Source: Deltaproteobacteria bacterium (GTDB taxonomy: Bacteria > Myxococcota > JACRCW01). From it: a stretch of DNA of 64,000 nucleotides. Both the position numbers and the translations under genes were made by a program. Numbering within the stretch: position 1 is the stretch's first letter; each line of letters begins with the position of its first letter. Of the stretch, positions 33,545-42,021 are shown in pieces. The stretch spans positions 1-64,000 of the forward strand of contig JACRCW010000157.1 in assembly GCA_016218805.1 (NCBI GenBank). Direction: 5' to 3'. The notes below the pieces were generated by a model. It did not search any database. It had not been told where the DNA came from and saw nothing but the letters and a program-made list of their open reading frames with translations.

Positions 33545-34440
33545 GCGGGCTCCCGCCGTGGCCAGGCGGACCGCAGCGTGACCGACAGGAGGATGAGGGT
33601 GCCGCCGGCCAGGGCGTTGGTGGACGGCGTTTCGCCCGTGCCCAGCGCAACCCACAGCGGATTGAGGATGGGCTCAATCATGGCCACCAGGTTGCTCTCC
33701 ACCGCGTTGAGCCGAGCGACGCCGGCGGTGAAACACAGGTAGGCGCAGGCGATCTGCAGCGTGCCCAGCGCGACGAGCACCGCCCACGCCGTGGGGGACA
33801 GCTCCGCCGTGCGCAGCATCCACGGCAGCCCGATGCACAACGCCAGCACGTTGCCCAGCACCACCGCCACGACGGGATGGCGGTCCATGGCGAGGGTGGA
33901 ACCCGTCTCAAGCTGCCAGGCGCGCTGGTTGACGCGGATGAGCAGCGTGAGCCCCGCAAACCCCACCCCGGCGACAATGGCGATGAGGTTCCCGGTGAGC
34001 CCGCCGGGCGTGAGCTGCTCGCCGAAGAACCACGCCATGCCGCCCAGGCACCCCGCGGTGGCCAGCCAGTCGCGCAGGCGCACGTGTTCCCCCAGCAGGG
34101 GGCCGGACAGCAGCGCCACCCACACGGGTGCCGTGTACTGCAGCAGGATGGTGTTGGCCGCCGTGGTGAGCTTGTTGGCCATCACAAAGCACACCACGAT
34201 GACCGCGTAGCTGGCGGCGGCGCCCCACAGGACGGGACGGCGCAGGCCTTCGCGCAGGGCGGGGAGGGCACCGCCGTGGCGGACCTGCAGGAAGCCGAGC
34301 AGCACGGGCAGCGCGAACAGCGCCCGGAACCCGGAGATGGCCAGCGCTTCCGCGGGGACCAGCTTGATGCCCAGCCCGCCACTGCTCCACAGCAACGCCG
34401 CGGCCAGGACCAGCAGGATTCCCTTGACGCGCACGGACAC
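33541..34440 (-). CDS. EamA/DMT-family transporter
   Basis: The 299-residue inner-membrane protein has ten predicted helices in two EamA repeats, beginning VRVKGILLVLAAALLWSSGGLGIKLV (read in parts) and with the second repeat from about residue 155 (GNLIAIVAGVGFAGLTLLI). The conserved NTILLQYTAPVW and the later EPILNPLWVALGTGE are typical of drug/metabolite transporters of the RhaT/EamA type. These export amino acids or metabolites; the substrate cannot be told. It lies 41 bases downstream of murA on the same strand and could be co-transcribed with it. Confidence 0.9.
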   Translation of the reverse strand: MSVRVKGILLVLAAALLWSSGGLGIKLVPAEALAISGFRALFALPVLLGFLQVRHGGALPALREGLRRPVLWGAAASYAVIVVCFVMANKLTTAANTILLQYTAPVWVALLSGPLLGEHVRLRDWLATAGCLGGMAWFFGEQLTPGGLTGNLIAIVAGVGFAGLTLLIRVNQRAWQLETGSTLAMDRHPVVAVVLGNVLALCIGLPWMLRTAELSPTAWAVLVALGTLQIACAYLCFTAGVARLNAVESNLVAMIEPILNPLWVALGTGETPSTNALAGGTLILLSVTLRSAWPRREPA

Positions 34441-34481
34441 GGGGCGCGCGCCTTACGTCCCGCTGATGCGGCGGGCAACGC

Positions 34482-35876
34482 TCAGCCGGAGACGCGCTCG
34501 ATACGGGCGCCCAGGCGGCGCAGCTTCTCATCCACGCGGTGGTAACCGCGGTCCACGTGGTGTACGTGGTGGATCACGCTGCGGCCCCGCGCGCACAGCG
34601 CCGCCACCACCAGCGCCATCCCGGCACGCACGTCCGGGGATTCCAACACCGCGCCGTGCAGCGGGGTGGGGCCCGTGACCACCACCCGGTGCGGATCACA
34701 CAGCGTGATGCGCGCACCCATGGCCACCAGGCTGTCCGTGAAGAACATCCGCCCCTCGTACATCTTCTCAAAGAACAGAATGGATCCCTTGCACTGCGTG
34801 GCCAGCGTGATGACCACGCTCATCATGTCGGTGGGGAACGCGGGCCAGGGCCCGTCGTCAATACGCGGCATCCCGTCAAACAGGTCCGGCCGGATCCGCA
34901 GGTCCTGCCTGCCGCGCACGTGCACGCGGTCCCCCTCCGTCTCAAAGCTCACGCCCAGCCGCTCGTAAACCACGCGCGTGGAACGCAGATCCTCAGGGCG
35001 CGTGCCCTCCAGCGTGAGTTCGCCGCCGGTGGCCGCGGCCAGGCCCATGAAGCTGCCCGCCTCCAGCGCGTCCGGGCCCACGCGGTGCGTCCCGCCCCAC
35101 AGGCTCTTGACGCCCTCAACGGTGAGCGTGTTGGTGCCCACGCCGTCAATGCGCGCGCCCATGCGGGTGAGCATCCGGCACAGGCCGGCGACGTGCGGCT
35201 CGCAGGCGGCGTTGCGCAGCACCGTGCGCCCGCGCGCCAGCACCGCCGCCATCACGGCGTTCTCCGTGGCGGTGACCGAAGGCTCGTCCAGGAAGATGTC
35301 CGCGCCGCACAGACCGGGGGTGGACAGGCGCAGCGTTTCGTCCAGCGCCACGGAGGCGCCCAGCGCCCCCAGCGCCAGCACGTGCGTGTCCAACCGCCGC
35401 CGGCCGATCACGTCCCCACCCGGCGGTCCCAGCTCCACGCGGCCCGCCCGCGCCAGCAGCGGCCCCAGCAGCAGCACGGAGGCCCGCAGCCGCCGCGCCA
35501 GCACCTCCGGCACCACCGTGGTGCGGATCCGCGCGGCGGTCACCCGCACGCTGTCCTCGGCCAGCCATTCCACGCCGGCGCCCAGCGCCGCCAGGATGGC
35601 GCACAGCACGTCCACGTCACGGATCCGCGGCACGTTCTCCAGCGTCACCGGCTGATCCGTCAGCAGCGTGGCGCACAGCGCGGGCAGCGCTTCGTTCTTG
35701 GATCCGGACACGCGCACCGTCCCGCCCAGCGGCACGCCGCCGTCAATGATGAAACTGTCTGCCGGCGGCGTGCGGCGGGTTGCCGCGCGGCGGGATGGCA
35801 GGGGGCGCGGCGGCGGCGGGGCGGCGGGCGCCAGGGTGGGCGGGGCGGGCGGGGACGGCGGGACATCCAGGGGCAT
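34482..35876 (-). CDS. murA: UDP-N-acetylglucosamine 1-carboxyvinyltransferase, Cys-to-Asp active-site variant
   Basis: MurA carries out the first committed step of peptidoglycan synthesis, adding enolpyruvate from PEP to UDP-GlcNAc. The 464-residue protein has a Pro-rich extension of about 38 residues, then the EPSP-synthase-like fold. It keeps Lys60-Asn61 in SGSKNEALP, FPTDMMSV with the catalytic Asp, DVRAGMALVVAAL and HHVDRGYHRVDEKLRRLGA. The flexible loop that normally reads PGGCxIGxRPxDLH reads PPGGDVIGRRRLDTH, so the fosfomycin-target Cys (E. coli Cys115) is Asp154. The same exchange in Mycobacterium and Chlamydia MurA keeps activity and gives fosfomycin resistance. ATG 35876 has GGAGGA upstream; a GTG at 35918 adds 14 unlikely residues. 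Confidence 0.95.
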   Translation of the reverse strand: MPLDVPPSPPAPPTLAPAAPPPPRPLPSRRAATRRTPPADSFIIDGGVPLGGTVRVSGSKNEALPALCATLLTDQPVTLENVPRIRDVDVLCAILAALGAGVEWLAEDSVRVTAARIRTTVVPEVLARRLRASVLLLGPLLARAGRVELGPPGGDVIGRRRLDTHVLALGALGASVALDETLRLSTPGLCGADIFLDEPSVTATENAVMAAVLARGRTVLRNAACEPHVAGLCRMLTRMGARIDGVGTNTLTVEGVKSLWGGTHRVGPDALEAGSFMGLAAATGGELTLEGTRPEDLRSTRVVYERLGVSFETEGDRVHVRGRQDLRIRPDLFDGMPRIDDGPWPAFPTDMMSVVITLATQCKGSILFFEKMYEGRMFFTDSLVAMGARITLCDPHRVVVTGPTPLHGAVLESPDVRAGMALVVAALCARGRSVIHHVHHVDRGYHRVDEKLRRLGARIERVSG

Positions 35877-36157
35877 GGGCGTTTCCTCCGACGGGACGGA
35901 GAGCAACCCGCGCGCCACCGCGGGCGGGCCCCGGGTGCGCGCGCCGCCGGCCTTTCTGCAGAACGCAGCGGGTGTCCCTCACAACGCGTACGTGCACCGC
36001 GTTGCTAGAGGATCACTTGAAGGTTGCGCGGATTCCGGTGTGATCAACCCCGACGACAAAATCACCGCGTTCCAACGCGGAGAAACGACATTGTCCCGAA
36101 AAGACCTTTGACCGGGGGGGGCGCAGGTCTGTACGGTCACCAACCCACGGAGTGGTG
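35877..36157. promoter_or_regulatory. 281-base divergent intergenic region; candidate promoter 36108-36137
   Basis: The space between murA and the HEAT-like gene holds no gene I can support. On the plus strand TTGACC (36108-36113) and TACGGT (36132-36137) are 18 bases apart and 21 bases before ATG 36158, a plausible promoter with an ACGGAG ribosome site at 36147-36152. The stretch 36000-36110 is less GC-rich than average and may also hold the murA promoter. Confidence 0.35.
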
Positions 36158-36841
36158 ATGCGACAGCGCAGCCCTCGGCAATCCAAGCGATGCGACCGGG
36201 ACAGCCTCCCGCTGCTGCGCACGAGCGCGGACCGCGCAGCGGTGCAGGTGGTGGCGCTGTTGGCGCCGGACGGCGCGCCGGTCACGTGGCGGCGGCAGCT
36301 CAAGTTGGGAACGGCATCACGGCGCGCGGCGGCATGCGTGGCGCTGGGGACGCGGATGCGCGGGCGCTCGGCGCTGCTGCTGGCGTCCATCCTCCGGCGG
36401 GACCTGGACGCGTGGGTGCGCGAACAGGCGGCCTGGACGCTGGGCATGGTGGGCGGGACCGCCGCCTGGCGGGCCGTGGGGCGCGCCCTGCACACGGAGG
36501 CGGCGCCGGCGGTGCGCGCGGCACTGTGGGCCGCGGCGGCGCGCCTGGGGCCGCTGGGTGAGGAACTGGAGGCGCTGGCACTGGCGGCGGTCGTTTCGGG
36601 CGAGCCCATGGAGGCTGTGGCCGCCACCACCGCCCTGCGCGCGTGCGCCCCGGCGCGCCTGCTCCAGGTGGGACACGTCCTGTCGCTGCACCGCGTGGCG
36701 GACGTGCGGCGGGCGGCGGTGGCCGCCTGGGAAGGGCTGGAGGGAGCGCAGGCTGCCTGGGCGTCCTTCAGCGCGGACCCGGATGCCTCCGTCTCCGCGC
36801 TGGCGCACGCCTACCAGCGGCACGCTGCCGCGGCCGGCTGA
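36158..36841 (+). CDS. HEAT-repeat-like protein, small
   Basis: The 227-residue all-helical protein starts with a basic tail (MRQRSPRQSKRCDRD). It continues in Ala/Leu/Arg-rich helical pairs: LLLASILRRDLDAWVREQAAWTLGMVGG, VRAALWAAAARLGPLGEELEAL and VADVRRAAVAAWEGLEG (in parts). This matches degenerate HEAT or PBS-lyase-like HEAT repeats. No catalytic residue is visible and it probably binds a partner protein. ATG 36158 is favoured over GTG 36152 by spacing to ACGGAG. Confidence 0.65.
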   Translation: MRQRSPRQSKRCDRDSLPLLRTSADRAAVQVVALLAPDGAPVTWRRQLKLGTASRRAAACVALGTRMRGRSALLLASILRRDLDAWVREQAAWTLGMVGGTAAWRAVGRALHTEAAPAVRAALWAAAARLGPLGEELEALALAAVVSGEPMEAVAATTALRACAPARLLQVGHVLSLHRVADVRRAAVAAWEGLEGAQAAWASFSADPDASVSALAHAYQRHAAAAG

Positions 36842-36881
36842 GAACCCGGGACCGTCTGCCACTGATGACGGCGGGCCGGCG

Positions 36882-38081
36882 TCAGGGCACCTGGCAGGCG
36901 CGCGCGGCGCCGCCGTTTTTTTCGTAGAACGTGCCGCACACGTGCCGCGCGCTGAACGCCGCGCAGTCCTTGTCCTCCTGGCAGGTCACCGCACACATGC
37001 CGCCCGCCACGTCCACGCACGTGGCCGCCGCGGGGCAGTCCGCCGTGGTGTTGCACGCCAGCGTGCACATGCCGCCGCCAAAGTCCTTCTGGGTGGAGCA
37101 CAGGCCAATGCAGTCCTCGTCACTCACGCAGGACCCGCCCACCACGCTGCTGCGCGAGCCGGCGGTGGCCTTGCCGACGGCCGGCTTGGCCCCCTTTCCC
37201 TTCCCCTTGCCGCCGCCCTTGCGTGCCGTGGCGTCCGTGGCCGCCGCGCCCGTGCCCGCATCATCATCATGTGCGTCATCCGCGGGCCTGGCGCGCGGGG
37301 GCGCGGACGGTCTGGGCTTGCCGTCCTGCTCATTGAGCACCAGCAGCTGCTGGCCGGTCATGGTGTCAATGTGGATGGCGTCCGTGTCCCGCGGCTCTCC
37401 CAGCCGGTGGTAGACAAACCCCGTGAGCACGGGACCCACCAGCGCCGTGGTGACCAGCCCCAGTCCCCAGATGACCGACAGCCCGACGGAGGCCATGGCG
37501 CTGAAGGGGTTGAGGTACCAGGACGTGGGGAGCAGGTACATCCGGTACCAATGCCGCGTGGGTTCGGTGGTCCAGTTGTAGTACCCGGCCACGGCCAACA
37601 GCGGCAGCATCAGCCCCGCTGAGACGAGGAAGGTGATCACCACGCCGCCAGCGCCGGTGGCCGCGGCGACAACCAGTGGGAGCACAAACCCGGAGCGCGT
37701 GTCCGAGAAGGCGGCCAGCAGGCCCCAGGTGACGGCGCCGCCGAGCGCCACCATCAGCGCCCCCCACCCGATGGTGACCAGGACAAAGGGCAAGCCCCAC
37801 GGGCCCAGCGTGGGGATCCAGAACAACGGCAGCACCAGCAGCAGCAGCGGCAGGATGGTGCCGGCGGCGCCGGCCACCGCCCATCCCCAGTGGCTGCGGA
37901 GGACCGCCAACGCGGGCGCCGGGTCAGGTTGGGCGGGAGCGCCCTTGTCCGCGGCGGCCGCGGTGGCCGCCGGTTTGGCTGGGGGTGGTTCGGCCGCGGC
38001 CGGCGCCGCAGCGCCCAGCACGCCCGCCAGCACCAGCCCCCCGAACGCCCGTCGGCAGACCCAGCCCAGACCGTTCACCAT
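36882..38081 (-). CDS. Multi-TM membrane protein with C-terminal Cys-rich domain
   Basis: The 399-residue protein has a signal-like start (FGGLVLAGVLGAAAPAAAE), an Ala/Pro linker and then four to five membrane helices between about residues 68 and 230 (ILPLLLLVLPLFWIPTLGPW, LPFVLVTIGWGALMVALGGA, VVITFLVSAGLMLPLLAVAG, ASVGLSVIWGLGLVTTALVG). A charged Asp/Lys/Gly-rich linker follows (ADDAHDDDAGTG, KGGGKGKGKGAK). The last 80 residues carry ten cysteines in the CxxDxxCxxxC style seen in the secreted Cys-rich lipoproteins nearby. It probably displays the Cys-rich module on the outer face of the inner membrane. Family and ligand are unknown. GGGAGA precedes ATG 38081. Confidence 0.75.
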   Translation of the reverse strand: MVNGLGWVCRRAFGGLVLAGVLGAAAPAAAEPPPAKPAATAAAADKGAPAQPDPAPALAVLRSHWGWAVAGAAGTILPLLLLVLPLFWIPTLGPWGLPFVLVTIGWGALMVALGGAVTWGLLAAFSDTRSGFVLPLVVAAATGAGGVVITFLVSAGLMLPLLAVAGYYNWTTEPTRHWYRMYLLPTSWYLNPFSAMASVGLSVIWGLGLVTTALVGPVLTGFVYHRLGEPRDTDAIHIDTMTGQQLLVLNEQDGKPRPSAPPRARPADDAHDDDAGTGAAATDATARKGGGKGKGKGAKPAVGKATAGSRSSVVGGSCVSDEDCIGLCSTQKDFGGGMCTLACNTTADCPAAATCVDVAGGMCAVTCQEDKDCAAFSARHVCGTFYEKNGGAARACQVP

Positions 38082-38153
38082 GGCGACGTCTCCCCGTCCT
38101 AAGACCGTCCTTGATTACGCCAGAACGCTCCGGCTGGCTCGCTTTTTTCGCCG

Positions 38154-39641
38154 TCAGGACGCGCGGGCCCGGATGGCGGCGCGCAGGGTTTCCACCAGCT
38201 GGCGGCCGTGGAACGGCTTGGCCAGCACGTCAAACGCCCCCAGCCCCGCCAGGTCCTGCCGCACCTTGGCCACATCCCCGGCGGTGAACACCACCACCGC
38301 CGGCGCATGCTCCATCACCTGCACAAACCGCAGCACGTCCGCCCCGTCGGCGCGGGGCATGTGCATGTCCAGCAGCATCCCGGCAAAGTGTTCTTCACCG
38401 CTCAGCAGGGCCAGCGCCTCCGCGCCGTCTCCCGCGGTGCGGATGAGCATCCCGCTCTGCTCCAGCAGGCGCGCGGTGACGCGGCGCAGCTCCACGTCAT
38501 CATCCACCAGCAGGATGCGCGGGCGGCCGCCGGTGCTCACCCCCGGCGTGTCCGGGCGCGCGGGCAGCGTCAGGGTGACCGCGCTGCCCACGCTCAGCTC
38601 GCTGTCGTGCGCCACTTCGCCGCCCATGCGGTCCATCAGCTCCCGCACCAGCGGCAGCGCCAGCCCCATGCCGCGCCGCCCGTGGCCCAGGGTGCGGTCG
38701 CGGTCGTCGTCGTCAGAGTCAGGCGGCCGGCCGTTGTCCCGCACGTGGATCACCACCGTGTCCGCGTCCGGCCCCGGCAGGGCCTGCAGCAGGAGGTGCC
38801 CGCCCACGGGCATGGCTTCACGCGCGTGGTCACACAACGCCAGCAGCGCCTGCTGCAGCGCCAGCCCGTGGCACCAGGCCGGCGGCGTGGCGGGGTCCAG
38901 CTGCACGCCCACGTGGATGCCCTGCGGCAGCGAGCCCTCCAGCAGCACCGTGGTCTGCGCCAGCAGCGCCCGCAGGTCCACCTTCTCGGGGGCCAGTTCG
39001 CCGGCGGTGCCGGTGAGTTCCGCCAGCTTCTCCGCGTTTTCCGCCAGCGCGGTGGCGGCGTGGGACAGGCCCATCAGCAGCGGCTGGGTGGCGGGCAGCC
39101 CACGCAGCGCCTGGCCCAGGCGCAGCAGCGTGCCCAGCAGTTCGCGGGCGTGCGCGCCCATGATGCCACCCACGCGGAACAGCGCTTCCGCGCGCGTGGG
39201 GTGGGCCAGCACGGCGCGGAAGGCGGGGGGCAGGTGCGCGTACGGATCCGGCGCGGCCGCCCAGGCGGGGGCGGGCGCGGCCACCCTTGGTGCGGGCGCC
39301 ACCACCAGGTGCACCCAGAACGCACCCGGCGGGCCCGGCTGGAACCCGAACGCCGTCACGCGCTGCCGGGCGCCCCCCGCCCCCAGCACGTGGCCGTCAA
39401 AGCGCGCCTGCCGCCGCTGCATCAGTTCGCCCAGGAAGTGCTCCGGGCTGGCACCGCCCTCCACGGCGGCAAACACCCGCTCCATGGCCACGCCGCGGAA
39501 CCGCTCCGCCTCCAGCCCGGTGAGCGCGCACGCCGCGGCGTTGGCCTCCAGCACGGTGCCGTCGACCGTGAGCAGCAGCGTGGGGAGCGGGTGGTCGGAG
39601 ACGTGCACGGGGTGGCCCTCAGCCGGCGACGGCCAGGTCAC
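38154..39641 (-). CDS. Hybrid sensor: PAS, degenerate histidine kinase and receiver
   Basis: The 495-residue soluble protein has a PAS domain at about 15-115 (LLLTVDGTVLEANAAACALTGLEAERF in parts). A kinase-like region lies at about 155-355 and a receiver at about 370-490 with LLVDDDVELRRV, the phospho-Asp in MLLDMHMPRADG and Lys in VLAKPFH. The kinase is unusual: the H-box (GAHARELLGTLL) lacks the usual HE-x-x-x-P. The N-box reads ALCDHAREAM with Asp for Asn, the G1 box reads DNGRPPD, and only the G2 box GRRGMGLALPLVREL looks normal. It may be an inactive or altered kinase. It starts inside malQ (GTG 39641, 23-base overlap; GTG 39608 is an alternative). Confidence 0.85.
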   Translation of the reverse strand: MTWPSPAEGHPVHVSDHPLPTLLLTVDGTVLEANAAACALTGLEAERFRGVAMERVFAAVEGGASPEHFLGELMQRRQARFDGHVLGAGGARQRVTAFGFQPGPPGAFWVHLVVAPAPRVAAPAPAWAAAPDPYAHLPPAFRAVLAHPTRAEALFRVGGIMGAHARELLGTLLRLGQALRGLPATQPLLMGLSHAATALAENAEKLAELTGTAGELAPEKVDLRALLAQTTVLLEGSLPQGIHVGVQLDPATPPAWCHGLALQQALLALCDHAREAMPVGGHLLLQALPGPDADTVVIHVRDNGRPPDSDDDDRDRTLGHGRRGMGLALPLVRELMDRMGGEVAHDSELSVGSAVTLTLPARPDTPGVSTGGRPRILLVDDDVELRRVTARLLEQSGMLIRTAGDGAEALALLSGEEHFAGMLLDMHMPRADGADVLRFVQVMEHAPAVVVFTAGDVAKVRQDLAGLGAFDVLAKPFHGRQLVETLRAAIRARAS

Positions 39642-41187
39642 GCTCAGCCAGGGCGGCCTGGGCGCGGCGCTTCTCCTCCGCGCGCGCGTGGCGCGCGGTC
39701 AGCGTGGTGAGCTCCGCCAGGCGGCCTGCCAGCGCGTCACCCAGCGCGTCGTCCGCCAGGCGCCAGCCCCAGTTGTCCTCTGCCTTGCCCGGCGTGTTGA
39801 AGCGCGCGTGGGTTCCCAGGTCCAGCACGTCCTGCACCGGCGCCACGGCGATGGCGCCGCACGACCGCCACGCTGCGCGCACCAGGTCCCAGGCGATGTC
39901 CCGCCCGTCCACGCCCAGGTAGCGCATCACGTGCATGCGCGTGCGGTCATCCAGGGCGTCCCACCAGCCGCGCGTGGTGTCGTTGTCGTGCGTGCCCGTG
40001 TAGACCACCGTGGCGGGGACGTGGTTGTGCGGGAGGAATGCGTTGATGCCATCCTCATCACCAAAGGCGAACTGCAGCACCCGCATCCCCGGCAGCCCCA
40101 GCCCGTCACGCAGGGCCTCCACGTCGGGCGTGATCACTCCCAGATCCTCGGCGATGAAGGGCACCTCACCCAGCGCGGCGCGGATGGCGTCAAACACCTG
40201 GCGGCCGGGTCCCTTCACCCAGCGGCCCTTGCGCGCCGTCTTCTCCGTGGCCTTCACCTCCCACGCCGCCGCAAACCCGCGGAAGTGATCAATGCGGATG
40301 ATGTCCACCTGCCGCGCCACCGCGCGCGTGCGGGCCACCCACCACGCGTAGCCGTCCTGGGCCATGGCGTCCCAGTCATAGTGCGGGTTGCCCCACAGCT
40401 GGCCGTCCTTGCTGAAGTAGTCCGGCGGCACCCCGGCCACCACGGTGCGCTCGCCGTTTTCATCCAGGCGGAACTGGTGCGGGGAGGCCCAGCAGTCCGC
40501 GCTGTCAAAGGCCACAAAGATGGGCGCGTCCCCCACCACCTGGATGCCCTGGTCATGCGCGTAGCCGCGCAGCGCGTCCCACTGGCGGTAAAACAGGAAC
40601 TGCAGCAGGGACTCGCGCTCCACTTCCGCGTGCAGGGTGTCCCGCCACGTCTCCAGCGCCTTCTTCTCGTGCCGGGCAATGGGGCGGTCCCACTGCGGCC
40701 AGGAGAGGTGGTTGAAGTGGCGGTGCAAGGCGGCAAACAGCGCGTGGTCCTCCAGCCAGTGCTGCTGCGCGTGGCGGAATTCGTCAAACGCGGGGCGCAG
40801 CGCGGCGCCCTTGCCCGCGCGGAACGCGTCATGCACGCGGGCAAACAGCGCGGTGCGGTGGTCATGCACCATGGCAAAGTCCACGTGGTCACGCGGGAAC
40901 GGCGGCAGGCCGTTGATGTCCCCCAGACCCAGCAGGCCGTCCTGCAGCAACCCCTCCAGGGACAGCAGGCGCGTGTTGCCCGCAAACGCGGACGGACTGG
41001 TATACGGCGAGTTGCCGTGGCTGGTGGGATTGAGCGGCAGCACCTGCCACAGCCGCTGCTGCGCGGCGGCCAGCCAGTCCACAAACCGCCGCGCCCCGCT
41101 CCCCAGGTCCCCAATGCCGTACGGCCCGGGCAGGGCGGTGGGATGCAGCAGGATGCCGGAGCGACGTTCGCGCGTGAGGGTGTTCAT
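39619..41187 (-). CDS. malQ: 4-alpha-glucanotransferase (amylomaltase)
   Basis: MalQ is a GH77 enzyme that transfers maltodextrin chains in maltose and glycogen metabolism. The 522-residue protein starts RRSGILLHPTALPGPYGIGDLG, and SHGNSPYTSPSAFAGN binds sugar. The nucleophile Asp is in IIRIDHFRGF, the acid/base Glu in FIAEDLGVITPDV, and the third carboxylate in YTGTHDNDTTRGWW. It is complete and of plant/Thermus-type length, without the extra N-terminal domains of the enteric protein. ATG 41187 (MNTLTRERR) is preferred over GTG 41205. The following sensor gene starts before its stop, so the two are coupled. Confidence 0.96.
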   Translation of the reverse strand: MNTLTRERRSGILLHPTALPGPYGIGDLGSGARRFVDWLAAAQQRLWQVLPLNPTSHGNSPYTSPSAFAGNTRLLSLEGLLQDGLLGLGDINGLPPFPRDHVDFAMVHDHRTALFARVHDAFRAGKGAALRPAFDEFRHAQQHWLEDHALFAALHRHFNHLSWPQWDRPIARHEKKALETWRDTLHAEVERESLLQFLFYRQWDALRGYAHDQGIQVVGDAPIFVAFDSADCWASPHQFRLDENGERTVVAGVPPDYFSKDGQLWGNPHYDWDAMAQDGYAWWVARTRAVARQVDIIRIDHFRGFAAAWEVKATEKTARKGRWVKGPGRQVFDAIRAALGEVPFIAEDLGVITPDVEALRDGLGLPGMRVLQFAFGDEDGINAFLPHNHVPATVVYTGTHDNDTTRGWWDALDDRTRMHVMRYLGVDGRDIAWDLVRAAWRSCGAIAVAPVQDVLDLGTHARFNTPGKAEDNWGWRLADDALGDALAGRLAELTTLTARHARAEEKRRAQAALAERDLAVAG

Positions 41188-41265
41188 GGCACCGCGCGGT
41201 ACCACGGGGTTGGGGCGGTCGTCTCGCGTTGGGCGGGCCGCTGGCGGCCTGCGGCGGTCAGATTG

Positions 41266-41284
41266 AGCCGCTGTGTGGGCGGCT
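41266..41284 (-). terminator. Weak terminator-like hairpin at the end of the TOPRIM-like gene
   Basis: AGCCGC (41266-41271) and GCGGCT (41279-41284) form a 6-bp stem with a 7-base loop, overlapping the first base of the TAA stop of the gene at 41284. No clear U-run follows on the minus strand, so termination is uncertain. Confidence 0.3.
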
Positions 41285-42009
41285 TACCCGGGGGGGCCGC
41301 CCGCCAGCGGAACCAGCTCTCCATCAACGTCCGCGATGAACGCGCGCAGGCCGCATTCGTCCGGTACCGCGTCCACGGCCGCCCACGGCGCTTCCAGTGC
41401 AATCTGTTCCGCGTTGGGCACGGACCGCTCAAGCGCCGACCAGATGACTTTCACGTCACGATTCCGGTCGCCGCTCGTTGAGGTCATCCGGGTGGGCTCC
41501 CGGCATGGGTCAAACCCGAGGGTCGCGCGCATGTCATCGCGCCACGCCTGGGGAACCGCACCGGCGGCGCCCGCCAGCACGATGAACCAAGCCTCCACTT
41601 CCGGGTTGGGCACCATCAGCACGATCCGGAAGCTCCAGGCCCGAACGCCGCGCTTGCCGGGAATCCCCTGCCGCGCTGAGCGGTAGCCGTCCTCCCGCGC
41701 CGCGCGGTCACCGTCATGGCAGAAGATGACGGCCGCGGGCTTCTGGGGCAGTCCCTCCAAGCCGAAGAAGACCTTGGCCGCGAAGAGTGCCGCGGGGTCC
41801 CCCGGAAAGGCGCCGTGCAGGTGCCGCGGTGTGGCGCCTCCCGCCAGCTGACTGCGCGTGAACCACCGGTCCGCCGGCAGCCACTGGCGGAACGGCGCCA
41901 GGTCGTCGTGATCAGCCAGCCAGGTCACGCGCTCGCACAGGCGCCGGTCCGTCAACCTCCGCGCCACCCGCGTGTGCGCGTCATCCTCCGCAACGATGGC
42001 GATGAGCAT
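41284..42009 (-). CDS. TOPRIM-like partner of an AAA15 ATPase (DUF4276/DUF3226-like)
   Basis: The 241-residue protein starts MLIAIVAEDDAHTRVARRL, where the acidic VAED at the end of the first strand matches TOPRIM motif 1. It then has AVIFCHDGDRA, the DxD motif (about residues 93-103), and PNPEVEAWFIV at about 133-143, the EAWF block seen in DUF4276-type proteins. In OLD-like nucleases the TOPRIM domain binds metal and cuts nucleic acid; nuclease activity here is inferred. It follows its AAA ATPase after 12 bases in the same direction, the same gene order as the 58185-59405 pair. The surroundings (malQ, lipoproteins) are not defence genes, so the pair is an isolated insertion. Confidence 0.68.
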   Translation of the reverse strand: MLIAIVAEDDAHTRVARRLTDRRLCERVTWLADHDDLAPFRQWLPADRWFTRSQLAGGATPRHLHGAFPGDPAALFAAKVFFGLEGLPQKPAAVIFCHDGDRAAREDGYRSARQGIPGKRGVRAWSFRIVLMVPNPEVEAWFIVLAGAAGAVPQAWRDDMRATLGFDPCREPTRMTSTSGDRNRDVKVIWSALERSVPNAEQIALEAPWAAVDAVPDECGLRAFIADVDGELVPLAGGPPG

Positions 42010-42021
42010 GAGGGTCCTCGT

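Noticed and set aside
38124-38153. Terminator for the hybrid sensor gene (T-run next to a GC stretch)
   Set aside because: The T-run is on the plus strand while the gene is on the minus strand, and the GC stretch does not form a stable stem.
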